Both the position numbers and the translations under genes were made by a program. Below are positions 35,468 to 47,549 of a stretch of 64,000 nt of DNA, one piece after another (the first letter of the stretch is position 1; each line of letters opens with the position of its first letter). Under the pieces are notes generated by a model that was given only the letters and a program-made list of their open reading frames with translations, ran no database searches and was not told the DNA's origin. Source of the DNA: Stagonosporopsis chrysanthemi (lineage: Eukaryota > Ascomycota > Dothideomycetes > Pleosporales > Didymellaceae). Where the stretch lies: contig JAFISE010000028.1 of the NCBI GenBank assembly GCA_022560025.1, forward strand, positions 186,001 through 250,000. The letters run 5' to 3'.

Positions 35468-36163
35468 TTAACATCTTGCATCGATTCTGATGATTACGCA
35501 CTGCTTCGACATTGTGTCATATAGACCAAAGTCACTCATCGTCCGCAGCGATATTTCCTCCAGCCTGGCTTTCACCAGCACCAATCCTGTTTCGTCAATC
35601 TTTCTGATGCCGACCTCCGGGTTTCCACTTGCGGATTGTTCCTCGTCGCCCCTACCAACGAACTTCGCAAAGAAATTTCTTTTCTGTTTATGTGGCGCCT
35701 CGAACTCGCTTCGTTCTCTGATCGGACTTCTCAGCTGCGGACTTGCATTCAACGAGCTCCTCAGCACCCGCTCCAGCTCCACAATGACTGCTTGGACTCT
35801 CCAAAATTCCGTTCGGTTCATTTGACCTTCCAGACGTACAACGTGGGGCTCCTCTTCTGATGCGAAGCCAAGTACTTCCACAGCCTTTGATGTGTCGGTA
35901 TCAAAGCTGAACTCCGATTTCTCTTTTTCCGCAGGTAAAGGGATATCTGACGGTAACATGGCGATGGTCGTCTGTGCGATGCCGTACGATGCACGTTCTT
36001 CGACAAGCGGGATGATGTGAGTGTCGATGACAGATTGTATTTGGTGCGCGCGTGTGAGTGTTAGCTGGTCAAGGATCTGTTGGCCTCGATGCGCATTCGG
36101 ACGCGAGAAGTTGGGCACTTCTGTGTATGATGGGGGGAGCTCTTGCTTCTCCATGCGCGACAT
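35468..36163 (-). CDS. Hypothetical protein, 231 aa
   Basis: A single exon of 231 aa that I do not recognise. The codon use and even residue spread look like a real gene rather than a shadow. The N-terminus reads MSRMEKQELPPSYTEVPNFS, with a PPSY short motif like the PPxY ligands of WW domains. A helical part follows (RAHQIQSVIDTHIIPLVEE), then a stretch with EEEPHVVRLEGQMNRTEFW and a helix AVIVELERVLRSSLN. A basic segment (APHKQKRNFFAKFVGRG) precedes the end, DETGLVLVKARLEEISLRTM. No signal peptide or membrane segment is visible. It shares a ~1 kb divergent upstream region with the flotillin gene. Function is unknown. Confidence 0.65.
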   Translation of the reverse strand: MSRMEKQELPPSYTEVPNFSRPNAHRGQQILDQLTLTRAHQIQSVIDTHIIPLVEERASYGIAQTTIAMLPSDIPLPAEKEKSEFSFDTDTSKAVEVLGFASEEEPHVVRLEGQMNRTEFWRVQAVIVELERVLRSSLNASPQLRSPIRERSEFEAPHKQKRNFFAKFVGRGDEEQSASGNPEVGIRKIDETGLVLVKARLEEISLRTMSDFGLYDTMSKQCVIIRIDARC

Positions 36164-37166
36164 CTTTGTGTTCTCAGCACGGTCGTTCAGGCGTTTGCGA
36201 TTGTTAACCTGTTACAGTGCAGATGGCCCGCACTATCTAGACACCTTTTGCCTTTTGTGCCGGTGAGTCAAAGAGACGAGAGAAGGCCTGGGCTGATTAC
36301 ACAGGTGTAGCTTGTGGCAATATCTGCGGTAGCGAGATCCGTTGTGACCGTTGGATGCTCTTCTCAGCCTCCACGAACGATATCATACGGAAGCCCGAAC
36401 GCGGTCCGTGTGTACCCCGTGATTGATTATCCTTGGTATCGAAGACAGCCAGCAGCCAGACAAGCGAGGTTGAGCCAATGATGAACCCTCAGAAGAAGCT
36501 CAAATATTGGCCCGGGCCGAGAAGCTTGGCATACAATTGTACAATAAATCTCAAGAATGGACGTCGTCAGGATGGACTGAGTAATGTAATAATGGCCAGT
36601 GGTGGCTACAATATGTTCTTGCTGCCTGCTATGGACTTCGGCCTGATGTTGGAGATTTAGCCTCCGCGGTCAAGAGCGGAAAGAGCCTTGAAATGCGCAG
36701 TCAAAGTGAACGTTTTAAGTTCACCGACCTCGGAAATGCCTTTAGTAGATGTAAAGACCTTGGTCAGGTGAGCGTGGCGGAGCCCAAGGCTGACTCCAGG
36801 GGTGTGGTGTAAGACGACCTATTGGCTAGTGGAAGCGGTCCAAGCGTTCACCGGTACCGCTTTTGGACAGAAACATGTCTTCCGGCTGCAGGGCTATGCG
36901 AACATTAATTCGGTTCAACATGTAAAAGGTAGTTATAAAGGACCCAGTTTGCGCCCAACAGGCTGCATCGTTAACAACCAAGCTGATTCAAGACTGAACA
37001 CCTACTCGAACTGTCTCGCTCACCACTTTCTACCAAATACTGAACAGGTCCTTTTCAGAGCCTGCATTGTATCAAAGACCTGCTCCACCGTCGAAACTTC
37101 ACGGCTACATACCACTATCTCATTGGGCGCCAAAAAAATCTGCTCTTGACATAAATCACCGCCACA
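36164..37166. other. Divergent upstream region, hypothetical gene / flotillin
   Basis: About 1 kb with only short open frames (36433-36660, 36802-37149) that lack any domain. It likely contains both promoters. No repeat or RNA was recognised. Confidence 0.5.
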
Positions 37167-38817
37167 ATGCCTTGGTATCATGTAGCAGAGCCGAATTCCT
37201 ACCTCGTCGTGACGGGTGTAGGAATTGAGAAGGTTAAGATCCAGAAGAAGGTTAGATCTCGTCTAAAAATTCTTGCCGAATCAAGCTTGTTGACTCTTCC
37301 CAGGCTTTTGTCTACCCCTTTCAAAAAGTATCGAAAATTAGCATCACACCCTTTGACTTTTCTATGTCGTTACAGGCCATGACGATCGAGAAGCTCAAGT
37401 TCTCGCTCCCTGCGGTGTTTACCATAGGTCCCGCGGACGACATGATTTCGCTCGAGAAGTACGCCGTTCTCCTCACTGGCGAATCCGACGGTAGACCAAC
37501 CGCTGGAGCGAGCAAAGGCACCGTCTCTGTCGCTGGTGTTGAAGGTCGCAACCATGTTCAAGATATTGTGAAGGGTATTATTGAGGGAGAGACAAGGAGT
37601 ATCGTTTCGACTATGACTATGGAAGAGCTATTCCGCGAAAGGAAAGTGTTCAAGGACAAGGTCATCCAATCTGTTCAGAGCGAACTCGATCAGTTCGGTC
37701 TCTGCATCTACAACGCCAACGTTAAAGAACTCCAAGACACCCCTGGTAGCGAATACTTTGCTTTTCTGTCCCGCAAAGCGCACGAGGGTGCTCTTAACCA
37801 GGCCAAGGTCGATGTCGCCGATGCCCGAATGAAGGGAGAAGTTGGCGAGGCCGAGAAGCAGGGAAAAACGAAGCAAGAAGTTGCGAAGATTCACGCCGCT
37901 ACTGCCGTTCTAGAGACCGAACGTAAAGCTGAGAAGGCTACCGCGGACGCAAAATTAACGCAGAAGGAAATCCAGATTGGAAACGAACTCAACCTTGCCA
38001 GAATTAATGCGAAGCGCGAAGCCGAGCAGCGTGATGCAGAGCTCAATACCGAAGTAGAGAAGAAGAAAGCTCTGATGGAGCTTGAGAGGATGAGAGGTAG
38101 GTCAATATAAGCTCTAGAGAGTGGCTGTTGAGGTGAAAACCTGCTAACATTGTGCTAGCTACGAAGGTCGTGTTAGCTCGCATTGAGAAGGAGTCAAGCC
38201 AGCAGAAAGCCGACGCTGAGCTCTACGCGCAGCAGCGCGCAGCTGACGGCCAGAAATTCTCTGAACAGGCTGAGGCCGAAGCGGCTGCGTACCGCCGCTT
38301 ACAGGACGCGGAGGCGAATTACAAGGCTAAGGAGAGAGAGGCTGAGGCCAATTACCTCGTTGAGAAGCGCAAGGCGGAGGCCGAGTATTTTCGCAAGGAA
38401 AGAGAGGCGCAAGCAAATCTCATCTCACAGCAGCGCGAGGCGGAGGGTCTGTCTGCTATGGCGAAGGCATACGGCGAGATGGCCACAGTCCTCGGCGGAC
38501 CGCAAGGTCTCATGCAATGGATGATGCTGAGCAATGGTACATACCAACAGCTTGCCAACGCCAATGCGAAGGCTATTCAGGGCCTACAGCCTAAGATCAA
38601 CGTCTGGAATACCGGGGCGCAGGGCGGCGATGGCGCAATGGACGCAACTGCTCCCATCAGAAACCTCTTCCAGAGCCTGCCGCCTCTCCTCTCGACGATC
38701 CATGATCAGACTGGCATGGCGCCTCCGAGCTGGTTGGCACAGATGCCTCAGAGTCAGGGCTATGATCCCAAGTCGTTGGAGAAGCTGGCGCTGAGGAACG
38801 GAAGCGACACAGCCTAA
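37167..38817 (+). CDS. Flotillin-like SPFH-domain protein
   Basis: Exons 37167-37250, 37304-38096 and 38159-38817 give 511 aa. Flotillins are lipid-raft scaffold proteins anchored to the inner face of the plasma membrane by their N-terminus. The protein starts MPWYHVAEPNSYLVVTG, as flotillins do, and continues with the SPFH/PHB domain to about 200 (DIVKGIIEGETRSIVSTMTM, FKDKVIQSVQSELDQFGL). A long Ala/Glu/Lys coiled coil follows (about 220-390, EAEANYLVEKRKAEAEYFRK) with the flotillin-type EA repeats. The C-terminal QGLMQWMMLSNGTYQQLANA and QPKINVWNTG also fit. Length is near that of bacterial and fungal flotillins. In Aspergillus FloA localises to membrane domains behind hyphal tips, so a role in polarised growth is plausible. 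Confidence 0.92.
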
Positions 38818-39096
38818 TGTTACAGTGCGGCACCGCCGGGTCGAGTGATGGTGGATGTGATTGATGAGATTGGCATTGTGTCCATACTTGAGCATTTTTC
38901 CTTCTGGTCGAGTATACCCTGGTGTTGGCCTAGATCGTTGCTTTTCGAGCTGAATCATCATGAATTTCTTGTTTCCTAGATTAGTTTGTACAGAGTATAC
39001 GTACTTGGTGAATCGTTCTTCCTTTATTCGAATCAACGTCTGTTGTGGCTTGTGGAATTTAGTCCCTCGACAGCGAGTTGCCGCTCATCCCGGTTC

Positions 39097-40282
39097 TTAT
39101 TCCTCAGACTTAAGTACTACAATACCATATGGATCTCTATCCATCTCACTGACCACAATCTCGAACTCTTCTTGCGCTAAAGCGTCCTTGAGCCTCTCAT
39201 TGCCTTGATCTTCCCCTCTGACCGCCTGCCACTCGCCTTCAATGGTGTCTTCGAGTTGTTCTCTAAGGACTTCCGCCAGGAACCCTCTTTCCGAATTGCT
39301 GTGAAACAGACTGATGACCACCTGCCCCTTTTCAATAGCTGCGAGAGCCTCGTGGTGGCTCATCTCTCCTGTGAAAAGCAAATCGACATCGAGGTTGGAG
39401 AGCAGCGATCCTCCTGAGCCTGCGCAGATTCCTATGCTTCGGATCTGGATGTCTCCGATACTGACGTTCTGTGGGATTGCGATTGGAAAACCCTTTGGGT
39501 TGTTTAAGCCTTTGCCGATCCGGTCCAGCAGGTCGGGGAGTGGTTGTGCGTCGCTGAATTCAACAATACGGCCCATACCTGCGCCGGGATGCGTCTTGAT
39601 CTCGGGTGACTGAGGAACAATCGGGCGACGGGTATGAGGAATGGATGTCTTCTTGGGTGCTTCTTTAGAAAGGCGGAGTGTGGTCTGACTTGGGTGATGC
39701 TGCAGTTGGAAAGTCGGCCGCTGAACAGACAAAGTTACTTCTCCCTTTCGCTGTACAAAAGGATCATGGTCGCCCTCGCTGTGGGGCCCCGGGGTTGCTG
39801 CGGCTGATGGTGAGGTATCATAGCTAGTCTTCGTCCCAGTCACGATGTCAGCCAGCCAGTCGCCAAGTCCTCCTGGCGCTGCGTCAATGGCGGTGTGAGG
39901 GCTGTATACACTGATTCCGTGGCTGGCAAGACGCAGGAGTGTCTGTTGCTGGGAATCATCCAGAGTGAGGGACTTGAGGCCTCGGAAGATGATGGGGTGG
40001 TACGCGACTACAATTGAGGATTTTAGTGCGATGGCTTCGTCAGCGACAGCTTTGGTCAAGTCGATGGTGAGCAGCACTGTATTGTCCTGGCGGCGGGAGG
40101 GCTCGAAGGGGGCCTCTAGCAATAATCCCGTATTGTCCCATGAGTTATCTGCGAGTGCTTTAGGGTAGCTGTGCGTGAATCAGCTCACAGGCCCTGACAG
40201 AAACAACAGACAATACCTACAGCTTCTGCATGGCCCTCACCGCTGCCCTCGAGAAAGGTGCTGATTTGGCGGACGCACTCAT
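39097..40282 (-). CDS. NIF3: NIF3 family protein
   Basis: Exons on the minus strand are 40282-40221 and 40168-39097, giving 377 aa. The short first exon encodes MSASAKSAPFSRAAVRAMQK and joins through a 52-nt intron to LYPKALADNSWDNTGLLLE, the typical NIF3 N-terminus. Metal-binding family blocks follow: SSIVVAYHPIIFRGLKSL and GISVYSPHTAIDAAPGGLG, and in the C-terminal half IGICAGSGGSLLSNLDVDLL and TGEMSHHEALAA with SLFHSNSERG. About 70 poorly conserved residues are inserted between the halves. NIF3 proteins are widespread dinuclear-metal proteins of uncertain biochemical role; yeast Nif3 was named for an interaction with Ngg1. The gene shares a 232-bp divergent promoter with BOL2. Confidence 0.92.
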
Positions 40283-40514
40283 CGTTGCAGTCAAGGAGCG
40301 TCTCAATGTTGGAAAGAACATGCAGCCACAGTCCTATATCATATGCCTGTATCTGATGCCCGCTTTCGTCCAGAAGGCGTTCCCGTTCCTCGACGCGTTC
40401 CCCTCGCTGGGTTAAGGTTCGAACTTCGTGTTCGCGTTAGGCGCTACGTCACCGCTTTATCTTCGGATCTGATAAGCACGAGCAGCACATCATCTGCCTC
40501 ACAAACGCAACGCG

Positions 40515-41019
40515 ATGGACCCACGTCACAAACTTACAAAATCACTTGACCAGCTATTCGTCGACGCCTCAAACCCCACAATCATGAGTGCACGCACAGA
40601 CGACGAGGCTTCCCGTAATGCCGCAAGTTCAGGCGTCACTCCGGAGGCCATCAAGCGAAAACTTGAGGCAAATCTCGGGGCGACGCATGTTGAGATTGAA
40701 GATATGAGCGGTATGTCGTGCAACATCAATATAAGCTTTCCCAAGGACCAGAGTCTTTAAAAGGGGGTTTTTCGTGATCTGTTCAAGAAAGCCTCGATTC
40801 ACGCTACAACTATCGTATCGACAGACACTAACGTTTCTCGTAGGAGGCTGCGGGCAGATGTTCGAAGCCATAATAGTCTCACCACAATTTGCCAAGAAGA
40901 CAACATTGGCAAGACATCGTCTAGTAAACGCGGCACTTAAAGAAGAGATTGCTGCGATACATGCTTGGACGCCCAAATGCCATACGCCCGAAGAGTGGGA
41001 GAAAAAGAAGCCGCAGTGA
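40515..41019 (+). CDS. BOL2: BolA-like protein 2
   Basis: Exons 40515-40710 and 40844-41019 give 123 aa. An internal Met at 40584 would give 100 aa, closer to usual BolA-like proteins, and may be the true start. BolA-like 2 (yeast Fra2/Bol2) works with monothiol glutaredoxins in cytosolic iron-sulfur sensing, relaying mitochondrial Fe-S status to Aft-type or other iron regulators. Family sequence: GVTPEAIKRKLEANLGATHV, EIEDMSGGCGQMFEAIIVS, then KKTTLARHRLVNAALKEE with the invariant His of the H-R-L-V-N block. The intron splits the SGGCG glycine region. It converges on COG6 with 134 nt between stops. Confidence 0.92.
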
Positions 41020-41153
41020 TTCACAGCTGAAGGGTACGTGGGCGCACGATGAATCGACCTCGTGACGAGAGCAATGTCATGATGCACGATAAATAAGGAG
41101 GCTTTTGGTCCATGCATCTATAGACCACGGCATAGTATCTATATACAGTACGT

Positions 41154-43285
41154 CTAGCTAAGCAGAACTCGAATTTCTCCACTGGTGCGAGGAAACAGGT
41201 CCCTAAGTCTTGGTCTCTCTGCGTCGTTATCTTCTTCAAAGAGCAATTCATCGGCTTCGACCATCTTTCTCTCTATAACTTCGAAATCTTCGCAGAATTT
41301 GATTGCGGCTTCTTCGGTGATTTCCTGAACCCTCGATCGATTGCGAAGTCGCTTGAGCTTTTCTGCAGCATCGATAAGCGCAGAGGGAAGGAAGTCATCG
41401 AGTTGCTGGCTAGTAGCTATCAAGGCTTCTTGCTGGAAGGCGGCCAGTTGCGGAACGATCTTCAGGCTCTCTGGGCTATACGTGACTTGAGAGAGTGCCT
41501 CATGAAGTGTAATAAGCCCAGATTCGTAGAGAAGATATTGATGCTGGTATTCCACAAGCGCTGCAACATGCTCTTCAATCGTCTCATTCGTCTCTGCAGC
41601 TCGTTCGGCAGCGAATCTGAACCCCGAGAGGGTGTCCTGGACGGCTGAGAGGCAGTTTATAGCAAAAACGGCACTGTTTGGTTGCTCCATCCCCATCTGT
41701 AGGTTTACACAGCCAGTAAGGAAAGGATCGAGAGTTTCAGCTAATACAGCCTCAAAGTCCTTATTCGACTCATTGACAGCTGCTACAGATGTGTCATAGC
41801 TCTTAGCAAGTACTTTGAGTGTCTGTAGGGCTTCCTCTAGGAAGTCGGGAGGGGATAGGTCTGCCGGTGCGATAGCCAACTCGCTCTGGACTGTAGCAAC
41901 GTGGTCGCGCATGTTGGCGCGAAATTGGCGCATTGCTGAGGCTTGCAGCGTATCAAAAAGATCAAGGACGTCCGAGTCTCGCCCGAGCAACTTGACAAAT
42001 GTACTCTTGTAAAAACCAATCAGATTGGCAATCTTGTAGGCCAGAGTTGCGTCTTCGTGACTCTGTATGACTTGTTCGGTCTTTTGTCGTAGGAGCCGTG
42101 CGACGCCTGTAAGATCACGACTAACGAGTTGGTCCAGAGCTTTCTTGCCATCGAACACCTCTGGGTCTCCTTCATCTTTGAGCCAAGGCTCGCTTTCCAA
42201 TCCGGCCTGGATAGAACGACTGATTTCATCACCATCTGAGACGAACAACACTTCCAGTGCCTCTCTTTCCGATACTGTAGCTGAATGGGCCCAGGCGAGC
42301 ATGTCACCAACATAACGCAGGGGATCGTGCGCGTAAAACTCGATCGGCTTGGTTGCGATCTGGGACGCGTCGGAATTGGCACCAGTCAGAGCCGCGTGGA
42401 AGGATTCGGACAAGATTGATTCTCGGGCTTCGGCGAAGGAATCAAGACAGCTTTGAAACAAGGTTGGCCGTTCTGCTAGCACCCGAAGAGACCGTCGTAC
42501 TGATGCGCTAATCTGTGGGTTCTCCAGGTCCAGAGTCTTGAACTCATGCTGTACCCAGCGATAGAGCTTCTGGAAAGCTCCGTTGAGCTGCTTTGAGCTC
42601 TGCTCCAAGATCTCAAGACCAAGGCGTTGATCTTCAGTGCCTAACAGAACCTGACAATCATGATGAATCTTCTTTACCCTGGTCAAGATCTGGAAGAACT
42701 CTTCATGCACTGGCTCTGCAGTTGACGTCAAAACAGTGGCCTGATCATCAGTGATTCGGAAGTGGGAGCTGAAGGCGTTCAAAATCTGATGTTTAGTCTC
42801 GATCTGCTTCTTCTGACTGATAAGACTTGTGGCTTCCTCCAGCACCGGGCCAGTTTCACGAGCCGCGGTTGTAATATGTGCACGCATATCAGCGCAAGAG
42901 TGGTTCAAGCTGCTGATGGCTGCGCCAATGCGCCTTAGTTGCTACGCGGACTCAGTACATGAACACACATTGCTGACAAGAAGCAACCAACCTCGGCGAC
43001 TTGTCCGAAATCCTTGACGATCTGTCCGTTGCAATCAATAACCTCCTGTTGGACATCGAGTCTGATGTTTCGTCGTGACTCGGCTGTATTTTGTATGCTG
43101 CGCTCATCTAGGGTTTCCAAGGCCCCTCGAATTTCGAGGTCGGCATACGAGGCAGACAGGACGTTGGTAATGCGGCTGGAGAGAGCGTCGACACCACGTG
43201 ATGCTGTTCCGACCTGCGTTGAAGCTGGAGACAAGCCATTTCGAGATGCAGGAGTGCCACGCTCCTGGAAATGACTTATTGACAT
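41154..43285 (-). CDS. COG6: Conserved oligomeric Golgi complex subunit 6
   Basis: Exons on the minus strand are 43285-42992 and 42941-41154, giving 693 aa. COG6 belongs to lobe B of the COG tethering complex, which guides retrograde vesicles within the Golgi; lobe B subunits also support autophagy in yeast. The N-terminal ~170 residues are coiled-coil: DLEIRGALETLDERSIQNTA, then VAEQLRRIGAAISSLNHSC across the intron, and ATSLISQKKQIETKHQILNA. The middle contains the family block DDQATVLTSTAEPVHEEFFQ. The C-terminal half is helical (DPLRYVGDMLAWAHS, IQAGLESEPWL). The 333-bp region upstream is shared with ATG9; the proximity of two trafficking/autophagy genes may be chance. Confidence 0.92.
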
Positions 43286-43618
43286 GGTTGGTGGTTGTCC
43301 TGCGGACTGCACAAGTGTACACAATTGGGCCACCGCGCCGTAGGGAAGGTCTAGCCTATCGATAACGGCCAACCGCGTCACTCGTCACCTGCAACACTGC
43401 GACACGCCCAAACAGTGCCCCACATGACAGCTACTGTCACCATTTTTTAGACTCGTCACGCTGGCATATCCATAACCTGAGACTTTTACACTTTCATGGA
43501 GCTGGCTCTCACCCTCTGGGCAAACCACCGCCAGCCCGTGGCGCATACCATTTCCTAGGCCGCCGCCGCTCGCTAACGCGCCCACTCCGCTGCCTGAGCA
43601 TAGTGCAGGCCATCCAGC
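43286..43618. promoter_or_regulatory. Divergent promoter, COG6 / ATG9
   Basis: A 333-bp gap between divergent start codons must hold both promoters. No coding frame or clear operator is seen. Confidence 0.55.
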
Positions 43619-46381
43619 ATGATGGCCTCTAACCTGCTCTCAAGGATTCTACCCTCAGCAACCGATGAGCCGTTCGATAATAACTCCGCAAATCCTGCGC
43701 CGCGCCGAAGCTCAACTTCGACAGATGGGCAGCATGATATGGATATAGACGAGGAGAACTTCGGGGCCTACTTCGAGCCGCAGGACTTGGAGCATTTACT
43801 CGAAGAAGCTTCTGGCAGTCAGATGACAACTGATAGCCATGCTGTGTCTCCTGAGACAAGGCGGAACGCAAATGCACCCCCAGGCATCAACACAATAAAC
43901 CGAGCTGCTGGATGGAAGCAGCCTTCCCAGCCCCAACGTCTGCCGGTAGACGACGACGACGATGTTCCTCAGTCACTGCTCCTCGAGGGAGGTCCTCCTT
44001 CGCCTCAGATAGCACGGCGTACCGACGGTCTGCCTCCGCCTGTGCCTGGACCCGCGACACGGCAGGCACGAGCGCAGTGGGACACCACACAGAGGCAGCA
44101 GCGGCTACACGACGATACATCAGGAATACCAGCCAACGCATGGGGCAGAACAGGGTTGTTCAATGTCGATCCCAAAGACAAAGCTCTGTGGCTATGGGTC
44201 AACCAAACGGACCTGGACGCATATATGAAAGACGTCTACGAATATTACCGCAGTCATGGCATTTACTCGATGCTCCTCAAACGCTTCCTGACCCTTCTGC
44301 AGTCTGCATTTGTGGTGGGCTTTATGACCTTTCTCGGGTGGTGCATCGACTATTCGAAGCTGTCTGAGAGCCACAAGATGAGCGAAATCCTAGTCCCTAA
44401 GTGCACCTCGAGAATACATGGCTTCTGGATCTTCACAATCTGGATCTTCTCCAGTTACTGGATATACTCGTTCTACACCATGATCACAGATATACCACGA
44501 CTACGGGCCATGCACGACTTCTACCACCACCTCCTTGATATTCCAGATCGTGACATTCAGACAGTAGAGTGGCAGCAGGTTGTCAGTCGTGTTATGGCTC
44601 TGCGCGATTTGAATCTCACAACCGCTTCGAATCTGTCCCCAGAGACTCGGAAGCTGCTCGACTCAAAGAGTCGACAGCGTCTGGATGCTATCGACATAGC
44701 AAGCCGACTGATGAGGCGCGAGAACTATCTCATCGCTCTCTTTAACAAAGAGGTCCTTGATGTAACAGTACCTATCCCATTTTTGGGCAACAGATACATT
44801 TTCTCCGAGACTACGAGGTGGCACGTAGAGCTTGCTATCCTGGAATTTGTCTTCAGCGGCAAGAACGGACAGTTTAATACCGAATTTCTTAAAGAGCGCA
44901 ACCGTCGAGAACTGGTTAAGAGACTGCGTACCCGCTTGATGTGGGTCGGATTAATCAGTGTTGTCTGCGCCCCTTTCGCCGTGGTCTTTGTGCTAGCATC
45001 GTACCTTTTCAAATACTTCGCTGTAAGTTGACTCGACTGCACTGTGGAAACCCCTGGCTGACAGTATCAGGAATATCATAAAGATCCCAGCCAACTGAGC
45101 AACCGTGATTTCACACATTTTGCGCAATGGAAGTTTCGTGAATTCAACGAACTGCCTCACCTGTTCGAGCGGCGACTGAAGATGGCTCAGCCATACGCCA
45201 ACATGTACCTCGCACAATTCCCAAAAGACAAGACGGAGCAGGTCTCCTCATTCATAGCATTCATCACGGGAGCTTTCGCTTTCGTGCTCGTGGGGCTGAC
45301 CCTTCTTGACTCTGAGCAATTTCTCACCTTTGAGATCACACCAGGTAAAACGGCCATCTTCTGGATCGGTGTTTTCACAGCTATTTATCGTTCAGCCCGG
45401 GGAAGCAGCCCTCAAGAAGACCAGATTTCCGATCCTGCATTTTATCTCGGTCACGTCAACTATCATACTCGCTTCGAGCCTGAGTCCTGGAACGACCGTC
45501 TTCACACTGATGAAGTTCGTGCCGAATTCGCAAAGCTGTACCAGCCTAAAGTCCTCATCTTTGCCGAGGAGATCCTGAGTATGGTCATCACCCCTTTCTT
45601 GCTAGTTTTCCGCCTACCACAATGCAGCGAGCGCATTGTCGACTTCTTCCGTGAATTCTCTATTGTCGTAGATGGGCTTGGTGTCACCTGCTCATATTCT
45701 ATGTTCCCTTTCAACAAAGGCACTCAAAATCGTACGAACAACATTCCGGCCTCCCAACCCGGTAACACACGCGCCAACGACGACAGGAGCGATCCACGTG
45801 AGGATTACTTCATGGCTAAGGACAACAAGATGCTTGCGAGTTACTATGGATTCATGGACACTTATGGAAATCCAAGCAGCAGAGGCTACAATAATAGGCT
45901 CCAAGGTCGAAACACGTTTCACCCTCCGCCCCAGTTCCCAAACACATTTGGGAGCATGAGCCAGACGGCCCAATTTGGAGAAACCGCACACACACGTGGT
46001 ACCAGCAGAGGACCTGCCAGCCGCCAGCCGCAGCATCTCCAGCGTCGCACGAGACAACCTGCACGTGATGAGCCAATGTCTTCGATGCTACTAGATCCGC
46101 ATCATCAACCCTCTGCTTCTGCAGTGAGGGCCTCACCGAGAAATGCATCGCATGGGCGATACCAGTCAAGACTGCATAACATGACAAGTCCACCAGGTCA
46201 TGCAGGGACTAGGATTGAAGAGGAAAGCACGATTGGAGATAGCTGGCGGACCAGTAGGTTGGCGCAGGACGATGACGATGACGATGAGGCGCCCGGGGCT
46301 GGTCGGGGTGGAGTGTTGCAATTATTACAACAATTCTCGAAAGCGCAAGCTGAGGGTAGGGGCGCTGCTGTAGGCGTGTAA
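43619..46381 (+). CDS. ATG9: Autophagy-related protein 9 (lipid scramblase)
   Basis: Exons 43619-45022 and 45071-46381 give 904 aa; a second Met follows the first directly. ATG9 is the multispanning protein of Golgi-derived vesicles that seeds the phagophore and scrambles lipids delivered by Atg2. The N-terminus (~190 aa) is acidic and disordered. Hydrophobic segments include SAFVVGFMTFLGW, FWIFTIWIFSSYWIYSF, GLISVVCAPFAVVFVLASY, FIAFITGAFAFVLVGLTLL and SMVITPFLLVF. The family motif WKFREFNELPHLFERRL follows the intron, whose acceptor is chosen (tatcag/gaa) because it gives FAEYHKDPSQLSNRDF without gap against the family. The C-terminal ~240 residues are disordered and Ser/Arg/Gln-rich. The gene converges on RPL10. 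Confidence 0.95.
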
Positions 46382-46762
46382 TGTTTGCTCGGCGTTTCAT
46401 TTGGATCGGTCAAGTAGACTGTCGTTGTTTTGGCTTGGGTGCTGTGCTTTGCCTTTGATACCAAATGAACCCAATCACGGTAGGGCCGTTCCTTGCACGA
46501 TGCATTGTGTTAAAATAATAAGCAAGAAGTATGAATATGGTAATGGAGACCCCGGATACATCATACTACTTGACATCACATGACCGCTGGACATTTTTGT
46601 AGTATCATTGACATTGCCGGGCGGGTATTCGGTCATTCTCTATAGACGACACCTCCTCCGACCTTGATCGATGATTGAGGAAAGCAAACCACGCCATGAC
46701 CGGTATCCCATTTGAATGACCCAAAGCGCATGTTCATCATCTCTTCAATAGCAACGAAACAC
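46382..46762. other. Convergent intergenic region
   Basis: The 381 nt between the ATG9 and RPL10 stop codons hold two 3' UTRs. No other feature is seen. Confidence 0.5.
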
Positions 46763-47549
46763 TTAAGCCTCCTGCTCGAAAGCCTCGGGGAAGCGGCGGA
46801 TGTTGTATGCGAGAACGCCCTTGTTGCGAAGGAACTGAACGTAGGCACCGTCGATCCTGATCTTGCCCTCCTTGCGCTTCTCGACGTACTCGTCGCGCTT
46901 AAGGGGGGTGAAACCCCAGTTCTTGGAGACGATGATCTTCTGGCGACCAGGGAACTACATCATATCAGTCTAGGTGAGGGAGAGTAGCTGGATTGGGGCT
47001 TCCGTACCTTGTACTGGCAACGCCTCAGAGCCTCGAGAGCAGTAGCGCGGTGAGAGTCACGGGTTCGGACGGACATGAGGATCTGACCGATGTTGACACG
47101 GGCGACGAGACCGTTGGGCTTTCCGAAAGCACCACGCATACCGGTCTGCAGCCTATCGGCACCGGCGCACGACAACATCTTGTTGATACGGACGACGTGG
47201 TAGGGGTGGACACGGACGCGGAGATGGAAACCTTCCTTTCCGGCAATCTTGACGAGGTACTTGTTGGCGCAAATACGGGCGGCCTCGAGAGCCTCAGAAG
47301 ACAGCTGCTCGTACTCATTGGAGACGAGGTGGACGCAGAGCGGGAAGTCGTCTACACTGGCCTTCTTGCGACCGAGGTCGAAGATGCGGATCTTGGCATC
47401 AGGTACACCGCGGTTGAACCTGCTCTTGGGGTACTGGACGTGTGTCAGTCCGCAGCTCCTCCTCTATTTCACGCTTCGCAGCGTCTTGTGTTGTAACGTA
47501 CGGGCTTGTTCTTGCAGTAGCGGTAGCAACGGGCGGGACGGCGAGCCAT
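46763..47549 (-). CDS. RPL10: 60S ribosomal protein uL16 (Rpl10)
   Basis: Exons on the minus strand are 47549-47502, 47433-47008 and 46954-46763, giving 221 aa, the same length as yeast Rpl10. It is a late-joining 60S protein near the peptidyl-transferase centre, needed for release of Nmd3 and subunit joining. Sequence is near-universal: [59 protein letters not shown] with NKMLSCAGADRLQTGMRGAFG, and KNWGFTPLKRDEYV. The residues between SCAGADRLQTGMRGAFG form the conserved P-site loop. Two introns (68 and 53 nt) follow codons 16 and 158. The upstream gap to RPL30 is 733 nt, same strand, so two 60S genes stand in tandem. Confidence 0.98.
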
